From positions 6,866,322 to 6,930,321 of the forward strand of contig NZ_CP036273.1 in the NCBI RefSeq assembly GCF_007747215.1: a DNA stretch of 64,000 nt, in the 5' to 3' direction. Shown piece after piece: positions 46,387 to 55,710 of the stretch (position 1 is the first letter of the stretch; every line of letters begins with the position of its first letter). Below the pieces are notes generated by a model. It saw nothing but the letters and a program-made list of their open reading frames with translations, did no database searches and was not told where the DNA came from. The DNA comes from Urbifossiella limnaea. Its GTDB lineage: Bacteria; Planctomycetota; Planctomycetia; Gemmatales; Gemmataceae. The translations under genes and the position numbers were made by a program.

Positions 46387-47471
46387 CGCGAACCGTGCAG
46401 CGGCTCTTGACGCGGCTGTTGCTCCGGCCCGAAGACGTGCCCGCGTCGAGCGCCGACTTCGAGGTCGTCGGCGCCTTCAACCCCGGCGCCGTCCGGGTGG
46501 ACGATGAAGTCGTGCTGCTGGTGCGCGTGGCCGAGCGGCCGCGGGAACGGCGGCCGGGCTTCACCGGCCTCCCCCGCTGGGATGTCGCGGCCGGGCTGAC
46601 AATCGACTGGGTTCCCGATGACGAGTTGATCGTCGTGGACCCGCGCGTGGTCCGCCGCAAGGCCGACGGGCTGGTGCGGCTCACCTTCACGTCACACCTG
46701 CGCGTCGTCCACTGCGGGGACGGGACGGGAGTGCGGGAGGTCACGGGCGTCACCTTCCGCCCGCAGGGGGAGGCGGAGGAGTTTGGGGTGGAGGACCCGC
46801 GGATCACCCCGCTGAACGGCCGCTTCTACTTCACCTACGTCGCCGTGTCACGGCACGGCCCGGCGACGGCGCTGGCGAGCACGTCCGACTTCCGCACCTT
46901 CGACCGGCACGGCATCGCCTTCTGCCCCGAGAACAAGGACGTGGTGCTGTTCCCGGAAATGATCGGCGGCGGCTACGCCGCGCTGCACCGGCCGGTGTGC
47001 GGCACGCCGTTCACCCGACCGGAGATGTGGGTGGCTCGCTCGCCGGACCTGCTTCACTGGGGCGCCCACGTCCCGCTGTCGCTCGCGGGCGGCGAGTGGC
47101 AGTCCGGCCGGGTCGGGGCGGGCCCGCCGCCGCTCCGCGTCCCCGAGGGGTGGCTGGCAATCTACCACGGAAACCGCCACCCGACACGGCCTGGGGACGT
47201 CGGGGAATATTTTGGCGGCCTGCTCCTGCTCGACGCGACCGACCCGACGCGGGTGCTGCGGCGGACCGCCGAGCCGTTCATGCGGCCCGAGGCAGAGTTC
47301 GAGGTGACCGGCTTCGTGCCGAACGTGGTCTTCCCGACGGGGGTGGTCGAAAACGGGGAGGCGTTGCTCGTGTACTACGGGGCCGCCGACGCGGCCACCG
47401 CAGTCGCGGCGTTCTCGCGGCGGGAATTGGTGGCGGCGATGACGGGTTTATCCATGACGGGGCGCAGTTGA
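46383..47471 (+). CDS. GH130 family glycoside phosphorylase/hydrolase
   Basis: 362 residues. The five-bladed propeller of GH130 shows up as GAFNPGAVRVDDEVVLLVRV, the catalytic-region motif GVEDPRITPL, and Asp-rich blade closures. GH130 enzymes phosphorolyse or hydrolyse beta-mannosides such as mannosylglucose or mannosyl-N-acetylglucosamine. Phosphate-binding residues were not individually checked. GTG 46383 is coupled to the previous stop. A second, larger GH130-type gene lies on the opposite strand beyond the RAYT transposase. Confidence 0.87.
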   Translation: MTRTVQRLLTRLLLRPEDVPASSADFEVVGAFNPGAVRVDDEVVLLVRVAERPRERRPGFTGLPRWDVAAGLTIDWVPDDELIVVDPRVVRRKADGLVRLTFTSHLRVVHCGDGTGVREVTGVTFRPQGEAEEFGVEDPRITPLNGRFYFTYVAVSRHGPATALASTSDFRTFDRHGIAFCPENKDVVLFPEMIGGGYAALHRPVCGTPFTRPEMWVARSPDLLHWGAHVPLSLAGGEWQSGRVGAGPPPLRVPEGWLAIYHGNRHPTRPGDVGEYFGGLLLLDATDPTRVLRRTAEPFMRPEAEFEVTGFVPNVVFPTGVVENGEALLVYYGAADAATAVAAFSRRELVAAMTGLSMTGRS

Positions 47472-47473
47472 AC

Positions 47474-47552
47474 CTGGCGAGCCGGGAGCGTGAGCGACCG
47501 GAGCCTGATGAGATGCGTGCCACTCCGGTCGCTCACGCTCCCGGCTCGCCAG
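47474..47552. repeat. REP palindrome, copy 1 (30-bp arms)
   Basis: The left arm 47474-47503 and right arm 47523-47552 are perfect reverse complements over 30 bases, with a 19-base loop containing GAGATGCGT. It begins two bases after the GH130 stop codon. Both arms carry CTGGCGAGCCGGGAGCGTGA or its complement. Copy 2 at 48192-48277 has the same arms and the same GAGATGCGT in its loop, so they belong to one family. Confidence 0.85.
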
Positions 47553-47559
47553 TTACAAC

Positions 47560-47572
47560 CCCGGCTCGCCAG
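47560..47572. repeat. partial extra REP arm
   Basis: CCCGGCTCGCCAG repeats the last 13 bases of the right arm of copy 1, eight bases after it. It looks like a truncated third half-palindrome. Confidence 0.6.
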
Positions 47573-47626
47573 CTTGATCGCACATCTTCGTGTTGCACGC
47601 GGGTCGCGCAGATTTACACTTTCGCC

Positions 47627-48211
47627 ATGCGCTTCTGGCTCCTCACCAACACCACTTATGGCACCCGGCTCCCGGGCGACGCCCGCGGGTCGGTCACGTC
47701 CGTGCGCGACCTCCGCGCTGACGAAGCACCCTCCGGGGTCCGCCGCGAGCACGACCTGCCCGGCGAGCCCTGTGAAGAAGCGATCCCCGGCCTGTACCGG
47801 AGTGCGCTGGAGCGGATGACCGGGCCGACGATCCTCCTCGACCTCACGCACGCGGAAGTGCTGCTCGCGCAGTTCCAGGAAACTGCCGCGTACCGCCAGT
47901 GGGTACTCCACGCCGTCGCAATCATGGTCAACCACTTCCACGTCGTCGTCCAGGTTCCCGACGACCCCGACCCGCGCAAGATCCTGGCCGACTTCAAGGC
48001 CTACGGAACCCGCGCCCTCAACCGCCGGTACGGCACCCCGCCGTCGGAGACCTGGTGGACGACGAACGGTTCGAAGCGGAAGCTGAGGGACGACGAAGCC
48101 CTCGCCGCCGCCACCCGCTACGTCCTCTTCAAGCAACCCGATCCGCTCGTCGTCTGGTCGCCCGAGTCTGATGTGCCTGGCGAGCCCGGAGCTGGCGAGC
48201 CGGGAGCGTGA
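47627..48211 (+). CDS. REP-associated tyrosine transposase (RAYT, IS200-like)
   Basis: 194 residues of the Y1 transposase superfamily. The metal-binding HUH motif is in MVNHFHVVV (His103 and His105), and the catalytic Tyr is Tyr126 in FKAYGTRALNRR. RAYTs are single-copy, domesticated relatives of IS200 transposases that cut and spread REP palindromes as single-stranded DNA. This one is bracketed by two such palindromes, and the last six codons plus stop are encoded by the arm of copy 2. A TTTACACT stretch eight bases ahead of ATG 47627 might serve as a -10 for leaderless transcription; no ribosome site is visible. Confidence 0.85.
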   Translation: MRFWLLTNTTYGTRLPGDARGSVTSVRDLRADEAPSGVRREHDLPGEPCEEAIPGLYRSALERMTGPTILLDLTHAEVLLAQFQETAAYRQWVLHAVAIMVNHFHVVVQVPDDPDPRKILADFKAYGTRALNRRYGTPPSETWWTTNGSKRKLRDDEALAAATRYVLFKQPDPLVVWSPESDVPGEPGAGEPGA

Positions 48212-48277
48212 GCGACCGGAGTCTAACGCGGGTCGAGATGCGTTGGACTCCGGTCGCTCACGCTCCCGGCTCGCCAG
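48192..48277. repeat. REP palindrome, copy 2 (32-bp arms)
   Basis: Arms 48192-48223 and 48246-48277 are perfect reverse complements over 32 bases; pairing continues about six more bases with a T-G wobble into the loop. The first arm contains the stop codon of the RAYT gene. It shares its first 30 arm bases and a GAGATGCGT loop motif with copy 1. It ends 20 bases before the stop of the second GH130-type gene. Confidence 0.85.
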
Positions 48278-48297
48278 GTGCAACACGCGCCCGCTGC

Positions 48298-49749
48298 TCA
48301 CACCCGCGTCATGGCGTTCAGCACGTCGTCGAGGGGGACGGTGGCGAAGCTGCTGGCGTAGTCCGACATGGCGTAGGGGATGACCAGGTCGCGGCCGTGG
48401 ACCAGGCCGCCGCAGCTGTACACCACGTTCGGCACGTACCCCTCGCGCTCGTTCGCGTCCGGTTCCAGCAGCGGCGCCGCGAGCCGGCCGATCAGGCGGG
48501 ACGGGTCGTCCCGGTCCAGCAGGAACGCCCCCATCGCGTACCGCCGCATCGGCCCGACCCCGTGGGTCAGCACCAGCCACCCCGCCGCCGTCTCGATCGG
48601 CGACCCGCAGTTGCCGAGTTGGATGTACTCCCACGGGTACGTCGGCCGCGCGACCAACTCCTTTGCGTACCAGAAGTGCGGCTGGTCCGAGTACATCAGG
48701 TAGACGTTCTCGTTGTCCTGCCGGCTCAGCATCGCGTACAGCCCGTTCACCATCCGCGGGAACAGGGCGAACCCCTTGTTCTTCACCTCCGGGCCGTTCA
48801 GCGTCCCCACCTTGAAGTGGAGGAAGTCTTCCGTCTCGAGCATCTGGGGCAGCGTCACCCGGCCGTCGTAGGCGGTGTACGTGGCGTAGTAGCAGACGCG
48901 GCCGTCGTCGTGCGTGAACCGCACGAACCGGGCGTCCTCGATCCCGTTCGTCTCGGTCGGCGACGACGGGAAGATGATCCGCTCCGACACGTTCAACGCC
49001 GGGTCGAACCGGATTTCGTAGTTGGCCTTCGCCAGCACGAGCATGGTGTGGGCGATCGGCTCGAACTCGCGCTGTCGGGTGCGGTGGCTCTTCAGCACGG
49101 CCTTCAGCGTGCGGTCCAGGTCGGCGAGGGTGAAGTGGTCGCCGAGCGAGGCGACGGTCTGCTCGGTCAGCGGGCCGTTGATCCCGAGCTCGCTCAGCTT
49201 GCGCTGGAACAGCGCCTTCTCGTACAGGGCGTTCGGCACCACCTCCGGCGCCTGGACGTACCGGGTCGGCTCGTCGATGCGGATGCGGCTCTCGGCGTCG
49301 ATCACGCCCGACCGGAAGGTGATCGACGAGATGTGCCCCTCGCCGGTCGCCCGGAGGCTCACGACGAACCGCCGCGCCCCTTCCGGGAGGCCGGACTGGT
49401 CGGGGTGCCAGACCATCGACGGGTTGAACAGGGCGGCCGACTCGAGCGCGTACTCCGAGGTGAAGTACGAGCCGATGAGCAGCCGGCGGGCCTCGCTCAC
49501 CGGCTGGTCGGTCAGCAGGTGCTTGCGGACCTGCTCGAACCGGCCCAGGAAGAACTCGCGGGTGCGCTGGTGCCGCGCGCGGAAGTCCCGCATCACGGTT
49601 TCGAGTTGCCCCGCGACCTCCGCCTCGGACAGGGACGCGACGCGGGCGATGATCCGCTCGACCCGGGCCTCGTTCGGGATCTCGAACGGCCGGATCACGA
49701 CGCGGGAGTTCGTCGGCTTGAGGACGATCCCCGTACGCTTGACGTCCAT
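48298..49749 (-). CDS. GH130-type glycosidase (long form)
   Basis: 483 residues, with about 110 residues before the GH130 propeller. The catalytic region reads GIEDARFVRF, and NCGSPIETAAGWLVLTHGVG near the C-terminus is characteristic of the larger GH130 subgroups. No signal peptide. It acts on beta-mannosidic linkages by phosphorolysis or hydrolysis; which is unclear. It lies 60 bases downstream of the glycosyltransferase gene on the same strand, which suggests they handle the same glycan, one building and one breaking it. Confidence 0.87.
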   Translation of the reverse strand: MDVKRTGIVLKPTNSRVVIRPFEIPNEARVERIIARVASLSEAEVAGQLETVMRDFRARHQRTREFFLGRFEQVRKHLLTDQPVSEARRLLIGSYFTSEYALESAALFNPSMVWHPDQSGLPEGARRFVVSLRATGEGHISSITFRSGVIDAESRIRIDEPTRYVQAPEVVPNALYEKALFQRKLSELGINGPLTEQTVASLGDHFTLADLDRTLKAVLKSHRTRQREFEPIAHTMLVLAKANYEIRFDPALNVSERIIFPSSPTETNGIEDARFVRFTHDDGRVCYYATYTAYDGRVTLPQMLETEDFLHFKVGTLNGPEVKNKGFALFPRMVNGLYAMLSRQDNENVYLMYSDQPHFWYAKELVARPTYPWEYIQLGNCGSPIETAAGWLVLTHGVGPMRRYAMGAFLLDRDDPSRLIGRLAAPLLEPDANEREGYVPNVVYSCGGLVHGRDLVIPYAMSDYASSFATVPLDDVLNAMTRV

Positions 49750-49809
49750 GTTTGGGCTTCGCCGACCTCGCTGGGGAAGAACCGCCGTCCGTCCGTGGAC
49801 CGCGGCAGA

Positions 49810-52083
49810 CTACCGTGCCTGGCGGAACGCCGCCAGTGAGCTTTCGAGCAGACACATCTCGGCGAGCGACAGGAGGAAGGCGAGGGTCGATTCGGCCCCC
49901 TGGTTCCGGTTCACCCGGTCCTCCTGAAGGCCGTCGAAGCACCCGCCGGTAGTGGGGTCGTACAGCTCCTGGCCGAGGTCGTTACGGCCGAGGAACCACT
50001 CGAACGCCGACCGGGCCTCCTTCACCCACCCGGCGTCCTGGGTCGCGCGGTACGCCTCCAGGCAGGCCGACACCGTCGCGTTCGCCTCGACCGGCTGCTG
50101 GTCGTACCGGGCGCACGGCCCGCCCTTGCGGTAGAACCCGTTGCTGCCGACCGCCCGGAAGTGCTCCTGCGGGGCCGTCTGAACGGTGACCAGCCAGCGG
50201 AGCGACTGGAGCCCGACCTCCAGCGCGCGGGCGTTCCCGCTCTCACGGCCGGCGGTGATGAGCGCCTGCGGCAGGCGGGCGATGTCGTAGCTGAGGATCT
50301 CCTCGTACCACGGCCAGTCGGGGGTGGTGGTCCGGTCGTAGATGTCGATCAGGCGGGCGACCAGGGTGTCGCGGACCTGGGTGATGAGCCGGTCGCCGCC
50401 GAACCGGCGGAGGTACTCCCGGATGCCCAGCAGGGCGAACGCCCAGGCGCGGGGCGAGGTGGTGTCCAGCACGGCCGGCAGGGCCAGCTCGAAGTGCGAC
50501 GCCGCCCACGCGGGGATGTCGCGCCGCCGGGACCGGCCCACACAGGTGCCTAGAGCCCACAGCGCGCGGCCGTGCGAGTCCTCCGACCCGACCTCCTCCA
50601 GCCAGCGGCGGTCGAACCCCAGGAAGTTGCGGAACCGCTTCGCCTCCGGGTTGAACGCGGCCTGGAGGAAGGCGGCGTACCGCGTGGCCAGCCGGTCGAG
50701 CTCCGGCCCGGTCTGGCCCAGTTCGTCGAGGTAGACCGTCAGGAGGAGGGCCCGGGCGTTGTCGTCGGTGCAGTACCCCTCGACGAAGTTCGGGATGGTG
50801 TGGGTGGCGTGCTGGAGCATGCCGGTCGCGTCGGTCATCCGCAGCAGATGGTCGAGCCGCCAGTCGGGCAGGTCGGCCTGCTGTTCGGCGAGGGTGCGGA
50901 CGGCCAGCGGCTTGTGCGGCTGGTCCTGGCGGCCGAGCCGCGCCCGCTGGAACGCCTCCATGTACCGGTCGGCGGAGCGCGGCCAGATCATGTCGCGGCC
51001 CAGCCGGTACGCCTCCGCGCACATCGCCGCCCGCCGCGGCTCGTCGCCGAGCAGCCCGCCGATCTCCCGCGCCAGCGCCGCCGCGTCGGCGAACGGCACG
51101 AGCACGCCGCGGCCGTCGGCCAGCAACTCCTCGGCGTGCCAGTACGGGGTCGAGACGATCGCCTTGCCGCACCCGAACGAGTACGCCAGCGTGCCCGACG
51201 TGATCTGCGCCGGGTTCAGGTACGGGGTGACGTACACGTCCGCCGCCCGGATGAACTCGGTCAACTCCTTCAGTTCCACGAACCGGTTGTAGAAGATGAC
51301 GTGCTTCTCGATGCCGAGCGTCCGGGCCAGCCGCTCCAGGCTCAGCCGGTACCGCTCGCCCTGCTGGCGGACGAGGTCCGGGTGGGTCGCCCCGAGGACG
51401 ATGTAGACGAACGACGGGAACCGCTTCAGGATCTCGGGCACGGCCCGGAGGACGTACTCGATCCCCTTGTTCGGCGACAGGAGCCCGAACGTCAGCCCCA
51501 CCAGCCGGCCCGCCACGTCGTACTGCTCCTTGTACGGGTTCGGGTCCACGAACGGCGTGTCGGGGATGCCGTGGGCGATCACGTCGATCTTGTCGGCGGG
51601 GACGGAGTAGATGTCCTGGAGGAACCTGCGGGCGAGTTCGGTCATCACCACGACCCGGGCGGACAGGGCGGCCAGGTCGGTCAGCACGCGGAGCTGGTCG
51701 TCGTTCGGCTCGCGCAGGACGGTGTGGAAGGTGGTGACGACGGGCATGCGGAGGTCGCGCACCAGCCCGAGGATGTGGCCCCCGGCGGTGCCGCCGTAGA
51801 TGCCGTACTCGTGCTGGAGGCACACCACGTCGGTGTTGGCGAAGTTCAGGAAGTCGGCGGCCCGGCGGTAGCCCTCCAGGTCGGGGGCGTCGATCTCGAA
51901 CCGGACCTCGGGCGGGTAGTCGTACCCGTCGGGGCGGTCGTTGACGGGGACGACGAAGCACTCGGCGTCCGGGAACCGGGCGGCCACCGAGGTACACATG
52001 TCGTGGGTGAAGGTGGCGATCCCGCACTTCCGGGGGAGGTAGTCGCCGACGAACGCGATCTTGCGGATGTCCGAGGGGCGCAT
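49810..52083 (-). CDS. GT4 glycosyltransferase fused to a large C-terminal helical domain
   Basis: 757 residues. Residues about 1-395 form a GT-B glycosyltransferase of the GT4 group: FVGDYLPRKCGIATFTHDM at the start, VCLQHEYGIYGG, a GLLSPNKGIEY nucleotide-binding turn and a PYLNPAQITSGTLAYSFGCG motif equivalent to the EX7E region. Residues about 430-757 resemble the alpha/alpha barrel of glycan-cleaving or epimerising enzymes (FVEGYCTDDNARALLL, GSEDSHGRALWALGT); the pairing with a GH130 gene downstream is one I have seen in planctomycetes. It probably transfers a sugar-nucleotide residue to an internal glycan. ATG 52083 starts the homology. Confidence 0.85.
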   Translation of the reverse strand: MRPSDIRKIAFVGDYLPRKCGIATFTHDMCTSVAARFPDAECFVVPVNDRPDGYDYPPEVRFEIDAPDLEGYRRAADFLNFANTDVVCLQHEYGIYGGTAGGHILGLVRDLRMPVVTTFHTVLREPNDDQLRVLTDLAALSARVVVMTELARRFLQDIYSVPADKIDVIAHGIPDTPFVDPNPYKEQYDVAGRLVGLTFGLLSPNKGIEYVLRAVPEILKRFPSFVYIVLGATHPDLVRQQGERYRLSLERLARTLGIEKHVIFYNRFVELKELTEFIRAADVYVTPYLNPAQITSGTLAYSFGCGKAIVSTPYWHAEELLADGRGVLVPFADAAALAREIGGLLGDEPRRAAMCAEAYRLGRDMIWPRSADRYMEAFQRARLGRQDQPHKPLAVRTLAEQQADLPDWRLDHLLRMTDATGMLQHATHTIPNFVEGYCTDDNARALLLTVYLDELGQTGPELDRLATRYAAFLQAAFNPEAKRFRNFLGFDRRWLEEVGSEDSHGRALWALGTCVGRSRRRDIPAWAASHFELALPAVLDTTSPRAWAFALLGIREYLRRFGGDRLITQVRDTLVARLIDIYDRTTTPDWPWYEEILSYDIARLPQALITAGRESGNARALEVGLQSLRWLVTVQTAPQEHFRAVGSNGFYRKGGPCARYDQQPVEANATVSACLEAYRATQDAGWVKEARSAFEWFLGRNDLGQELYDPTTGGCFDGLQEDRVNRNQGAESTLAFLLSLAEMCLLESSLAAFRQAR

Positions 52084-52516
52084 GGCGGAGAGTTCCGTGT
52101 GGTCCGACCCGGGCGGCCCTGCGCAACGGGCTTGATGACGGATCACGCCACCCCCACGCACCACCCCTTACCATACGCGCCGCCCGCGCGCCCGGCCGAA
52201 CGCGGCACGGAGCAGACGGCCCGGGAGCCGAGCGGGCCGCCGCCGGCACCGCCCGGATCGCAGGCGCCGGTTCGTCCGGGCTCACCCCGGCGCTCACCAG
52301 CACCGGCATCCGCGCCCGCCGCGTGGCCCCTTGCTCCTGCCGGTCGTAATCTCGTCCGACTCGTTGGCTCCGTGTATGCTGGATCGCGACGCCACCGTTG
52401 CCCGGCCCCGCGGCCGCGGCAGCCCGGCGCGTATCCCTCCGGGCGGGCACGGTGATCCCGACTCCGATCCGCGGCGGTACGTCGGCACGCCCACGGACGG
52501 CGACAAGGTTATCCAC
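52084..52516. other. 433-base gap between divergent genes
   Basis: The starts of the glycosyltransferase and sialidase-like genes face away from each other here, so promoters for both should lie in it, but I could not identify a convincing -35/-10 pair. No gene is visible. A perfect TTATCCACA 9-mer (DnaA-box sequence) lies at 52509-52517 against the sialidase start codon; as a single copy it is not evidence of an origin. Confidence 0.4.
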
Positions 52517-53704
52517 ATGAAACGGCGGGAGAGCCTCGGGCCGCTCCTCCTGGGTGGGTTGGCCGCGCTGGCCGCGGGCGGGCCGGGCTGCGCCGGGGGC
52601 GGGCCACGCCCCACGCCGGCCGGGCCGGCGGTGGCCCGCCACGTCAAGGTCTACGCCGAGGCGGGGCGGTTCGGCGGCTGGCCGGCGAACCACGGGCTGT
52701 GGGCCTGGGGCGACGAGATCCTCGTCGGGTTCAGCGCCGGGTACGCCCGCGACAACGGCCCCGGCCGGCACGCCATCGACCACGGCCGGCCCGAGGAGCA
52801 CCTGCTCGCCCGCAGCAAGGACGGCGGCGCGACCTGGGCGGTCGAGAACCCGGCCGCCGGCGGCGCCCTCGTCCCGGCCGGCAAGGCCCTGCACGGCGTC
52901 CCCCCGCCGGGCGTCGAGGAGAGGCCGTGGCGGGACTGCCCCGGCGGGATCGACTTCACCCACCCGGGCTTCGCCCTGACCGCCCGGATGACCAACACCG
53001 GGTCCGGGCCGTCCCGGTTCTACTACTCAACCGACCGCGGCAAGACCTGGGACGGCCCGTTCCGGCTGCCGCTGTTCGGCCGGATGGGAGTGGCCGCCCG
53101 GACCGACTACCTGGTGGCCGGGAAGAGCGAGTGTCTGCTGTTCCTGACGGCGGCGAAGGCGGACGGGCGGGAGGGGCGGGCGTTTTGCGCCCGGACGGCT
53201 GACGGGGGCAGGACATGGGAGTTCGTCGGGTGGATCGGGGCCGAGCCGGCCGGGTACGCGATCATGCCGTCCACCGTCCGGCTCGGACCCGACCGGCTGC
53301 TCACCGCCGTCCGCTGCCGGGAGGGCGAGCGAAACTGGATCGACACCTACCGATCGGAGGACGGGGGCAAGACGTGGGTGCTGGACCAACCGGCAGCCGT
53401 CCCCGACACCGGGGAGGGGAACCCGGCCAGCATGGTCCGGCTGCGGGACGGGCGGGTGTGCCTGACGTATGGCCACCGCGCCGAGCCGTTCGGCGTCCGC
53501 GCCCGGCTGAGCCGGGACGACGGCCGGACGTGGGGCCCGGAGGTCGCACTGCGGTCGGACGGCGGGGGCCGTGACGTCGGCTACCCGCGGAGCGTGCAGC
53601 GGCCGGACGGGAAGGTGGTCACGGTGTACTACTTCCATGACACACCGGCCGGGGACCGGTACATTGCGGCCACGATCTGGGATCCGGGCGACGGCACAAG
53701 GTGA
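52517..53704 (+). CDS. exo-alpha-sialidase-like BNR repeat protein
   Basis: 395 residues. A signal sequence rich in Gly/Ala/Leu ends in GGPGCAGG, which may be a lipoprotein site. The rest is a six-bladed sialidase-type propeller with Asp-box repeats (SKDGGATW, STDRGKTW, TADGGRTW, SEDGGKTW, SRDDGRTW) and conserved arginines between them. Catalytic Tyr/Glu pairs were not confirmed, so it may be a carbohydrate-binding relative rather than a sialidase. ATG 52517 begins the signal sequence. Confidence 0.83.
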   Translation: MKRRESLGPLLLGGLAALAAGGPGCAGGGPRPTPAGPAVARHVKVYAEAGRFGGWPANHGLWAWGDEILVGFSAGYARDNGPGRHAIDHGRPEEHLLARSKDGGATWAVENPAAGGALVPAGKALHGVPPPGVEERPWRDCPGGIDFTHPGFALTARMTNTGSGPSRFYYSTDRGKTWDGPFRLPLFGRMGVAARTDYLVAGKSECLLFLTAAKADGREGRAFCARTADGGRTWEFVGWIGAEPAGYAIMPSTVRLGPDRLLTAVRCREGERNWIDTYRSEDGGKTWVLDQPAAVPDTGEGNPASMVRLRDGRVCLTYGHRAEPFGVRARLSRDDGRTWGPEVALRSDGGGRDVGYPRSVQRPDGKVVTVYYFHDTPAGDRYIAATIWDPGDGTR

Positions 53705-53981
53705 GCATCACTGCCCCCCGGGCCACCGCCCGGTCGCCCGTGGCACCACATCCAGGTTGTGCCGGGCCGGCCCGCGCCACGGTCACCGACGCCCGCCAGG
53801 GGTCAACGGGCGTCCCAGTCCGATTTGCTGATCACACAGCGGAACCTGAGGTGCGACACGCCCCTGTCGAACGGCGTTGCCAATATTGGATGGTCAGACT
53901 TGCGGGTTGTGCAGACCGCTCAAGTGGCGCAATTCACCCAACCGATATTCCTGCTGTGATCCCACTGTTCGGGAGAGGGCC

Positions 53982-54528
53982 ATGACACGGACGTGCCGGC
54001 TCGGGCTCGGCGTTGCGGTGCTCCTCGCGGCCTCTCCCACCGCGGCGAACGCCCAGCCGGGGCGTACCTGTCCGGGGCCGGGGCCACCCACGCCGGCATG
54101 GCCGGCGTCTCGACCGCGACGCCGATCGACGCCATCGGGGCGCTGTACTGGAACCCCGCCGCCATCGGCCGGCTCGGGCGGAACGAGACCTCGATCGGCG
54201 GGGCGTTCATCTACCCGGACATCTCGGTCACGTCGAGCCTCCCGGCCCCGCTCCAAGGCGGGTCCGTGTCCGGCCGCACCCGGAGCGACAACGGGTTCCC
54301 CCTCGTCCCGAGCCTGGGAGTCGTGTCCAAGCTGGACGACGAGAGCCCGCTCACGTTCGGCCTCGGCCTGCTCGCGCTCGGCGGCGGCGGGGTGAACTTC
54401 CCGGGCGACGCGGGGAACCCGGTCCTGGCCCCGACCGGCCCGTTCGGGCAGTTCGTCATCGGGCCGGTCTTCTCGAACATGCAGTTCCTGCAGTTGGCCC
54501 CGACCGTGTCGTACCAGGTGAGTGACGA
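53982..54528 (+). pseudogene. frameshifted, truncated FadL/OmpP1-family porin
   Basis: ATG 53982 (after GGGAGAGGG) begins a signal peptide, MTRTCRLGLGVAVLLAASPT. Near 54060 the coding frame changes by -1/+2 and continues as AYLSGAGATHAGMAGVSTAT, the hallmark N-terminus of FadL-like outer-membrane transport proteins, then GALYWNPAAIG and beta strands. At about 54528 the porin stops mid-strand (TVSYQVSDD) and kinase sequence follows. Both the shift and the truncation make it non-functional. Confidence 0.7.
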
Positions 54529-55710
54529 CCTGGGCGTCGTGTACCGCGCCCGCGACGGGCGCCTCGGTCGTGACGTGGCGCTCAAGCTGATCCACGCCGG
54601 GCGGTACGCCACCCCGGCCGAGCGGGCGCGGTTTCGGGTCGAGGCCGAGGCCGCCGCCCGGCTGTCCCACCCGGGCATCGTCCGCGTGTTCGAGGTCGGC
54701 GAGCACGACGGGCTGCCGTTCCTCGCGGCCGAGTACTGCGCCGGCGGCACCCTCGCCGACCGGCTAGCTACCGGGGCCCTCGCGCCCGCGGAGGCCGCCG
54801 CGGTGGTGGCCGCGCTCGCCGACGCCGTCCAGGCGGCCCACGACGGGCAGGTCCTTCATCGCGACCTGAAGCCGGGGAACGTCCTGTTCGACGCCGGCCG
54901 CCCGCGGGTGACCGACTTCGGCCTCGCCAAACTCCTCGACGGCCGGGCCGACCTGACCCGCAAGGGGGGTGCTCCTCGGGTCGCCGCCGTACATGGCCCC
55001 GGAGCAGGCGGCCGGGCGGCCCGACCTCGTCGGCCCGGCGACCGACGTGTACGCCCTCGGGGCGATCCTGTTCGAGGCGCTCACCGGCCGCCCGCCGTTC
55101 CTCGGCGACACCCCGCTCGATACCCTTCGTCAGGTGACCGACGACCCGTCGCCGCGGCCCCGCACCCTGACCCCGGCTGTCCCCGCCGACCTGGAGACGG
55201 TGTGCCTCCGCTGCCTGGAGAAGGAGCCCGCGCGGCGGTTCGCGGCGGCCCGGGACCTGGCCGCCGAGCTCGGCCGGTTCCTGCGCGGCGAGCCGGTGCG
55301 GTCGCGGCCCGTCGGGCCCGCCGGCCGGGCGTGGCGGTGGTGCCGCCGCTACCCGGCGGTCGCCGCGCTCGGGGGGCTGGTGGTCGCCGTGTCGGCCGTC
55401 GGGGCTGGGGTGTCGGCGCATTTCGCGGCCGAGGCCGGGGGGCGGGCCGAGGCACTCGCCGGGTCCGTCGGGCGGGCCGACGCGGCGGCGGCGGCGGCGG
55501 CGGGCCGGTCGCGCGACGACGCCAACGACCTGCGCGGGAAGGAGGCCGCCGCCCGCGCCGACGCCGAGCGGCGCGCCGGGCAGGAAGCCGCGGCCCGCGC
55601 CGACGCCGAGCGCGAGTCGCGACGCGCCGGGCGGGAGCTCGACCGGGCCGAAGACCTGCTCTATCTCCTGCGGGTGCGGGCCGCGCACGACGCCTGGCTC
55701 GCCGCCGCGA
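54529..55710 (+). pseudogene. Ser/Thr kinase remnant lacking its N-lobe start, frameshifted
   Basis: LGVVYRARDGRLGRDVALKL is the Gly-loop-to-Lys stretch of a kinase, but the preceding glycines of the P-loop are missing because the porin fragment is joined here. Then HRDLKPGNVLF and DFGLAKLL appear in the first frame. At a run of six Gs (54964-54969) one extra G shifts the frame, after which [16 protein letters not shown], the rest of the C-lobe, a membrane helix and a coiled coil continue in the next frame. It ends at about 55710 where it meets the leucine-rich-repeat gene. It cannot encode an active kinase as read. Confidence 0.7.

Larger units (their letters stand above)
47474..48277 (+). 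mobile_element. RAYT/REP unit: palindrome, transposase, palindrome
   Basis: A compact 804-base element made of a 30-bp-arm palindrome, a partial third arm, a REP-associated tyrosine transposase gene and a 32-bp-arm palindrome in which the gene's stop codon lies. It sits between two GH130-type genes. The palindromes share the core GGCGAGCCGGGAGCGTGAGC. Confidence 0.7.

Noticed and set aside
52509-52517. TTATCCACA, an exact DnaA-box sequence
   Set aside because: It occurs once, directly at the start codon of the sialidase-like gene, without further boxes, an AT-rich unwinding region or dnaA/dnaN genes nearby.
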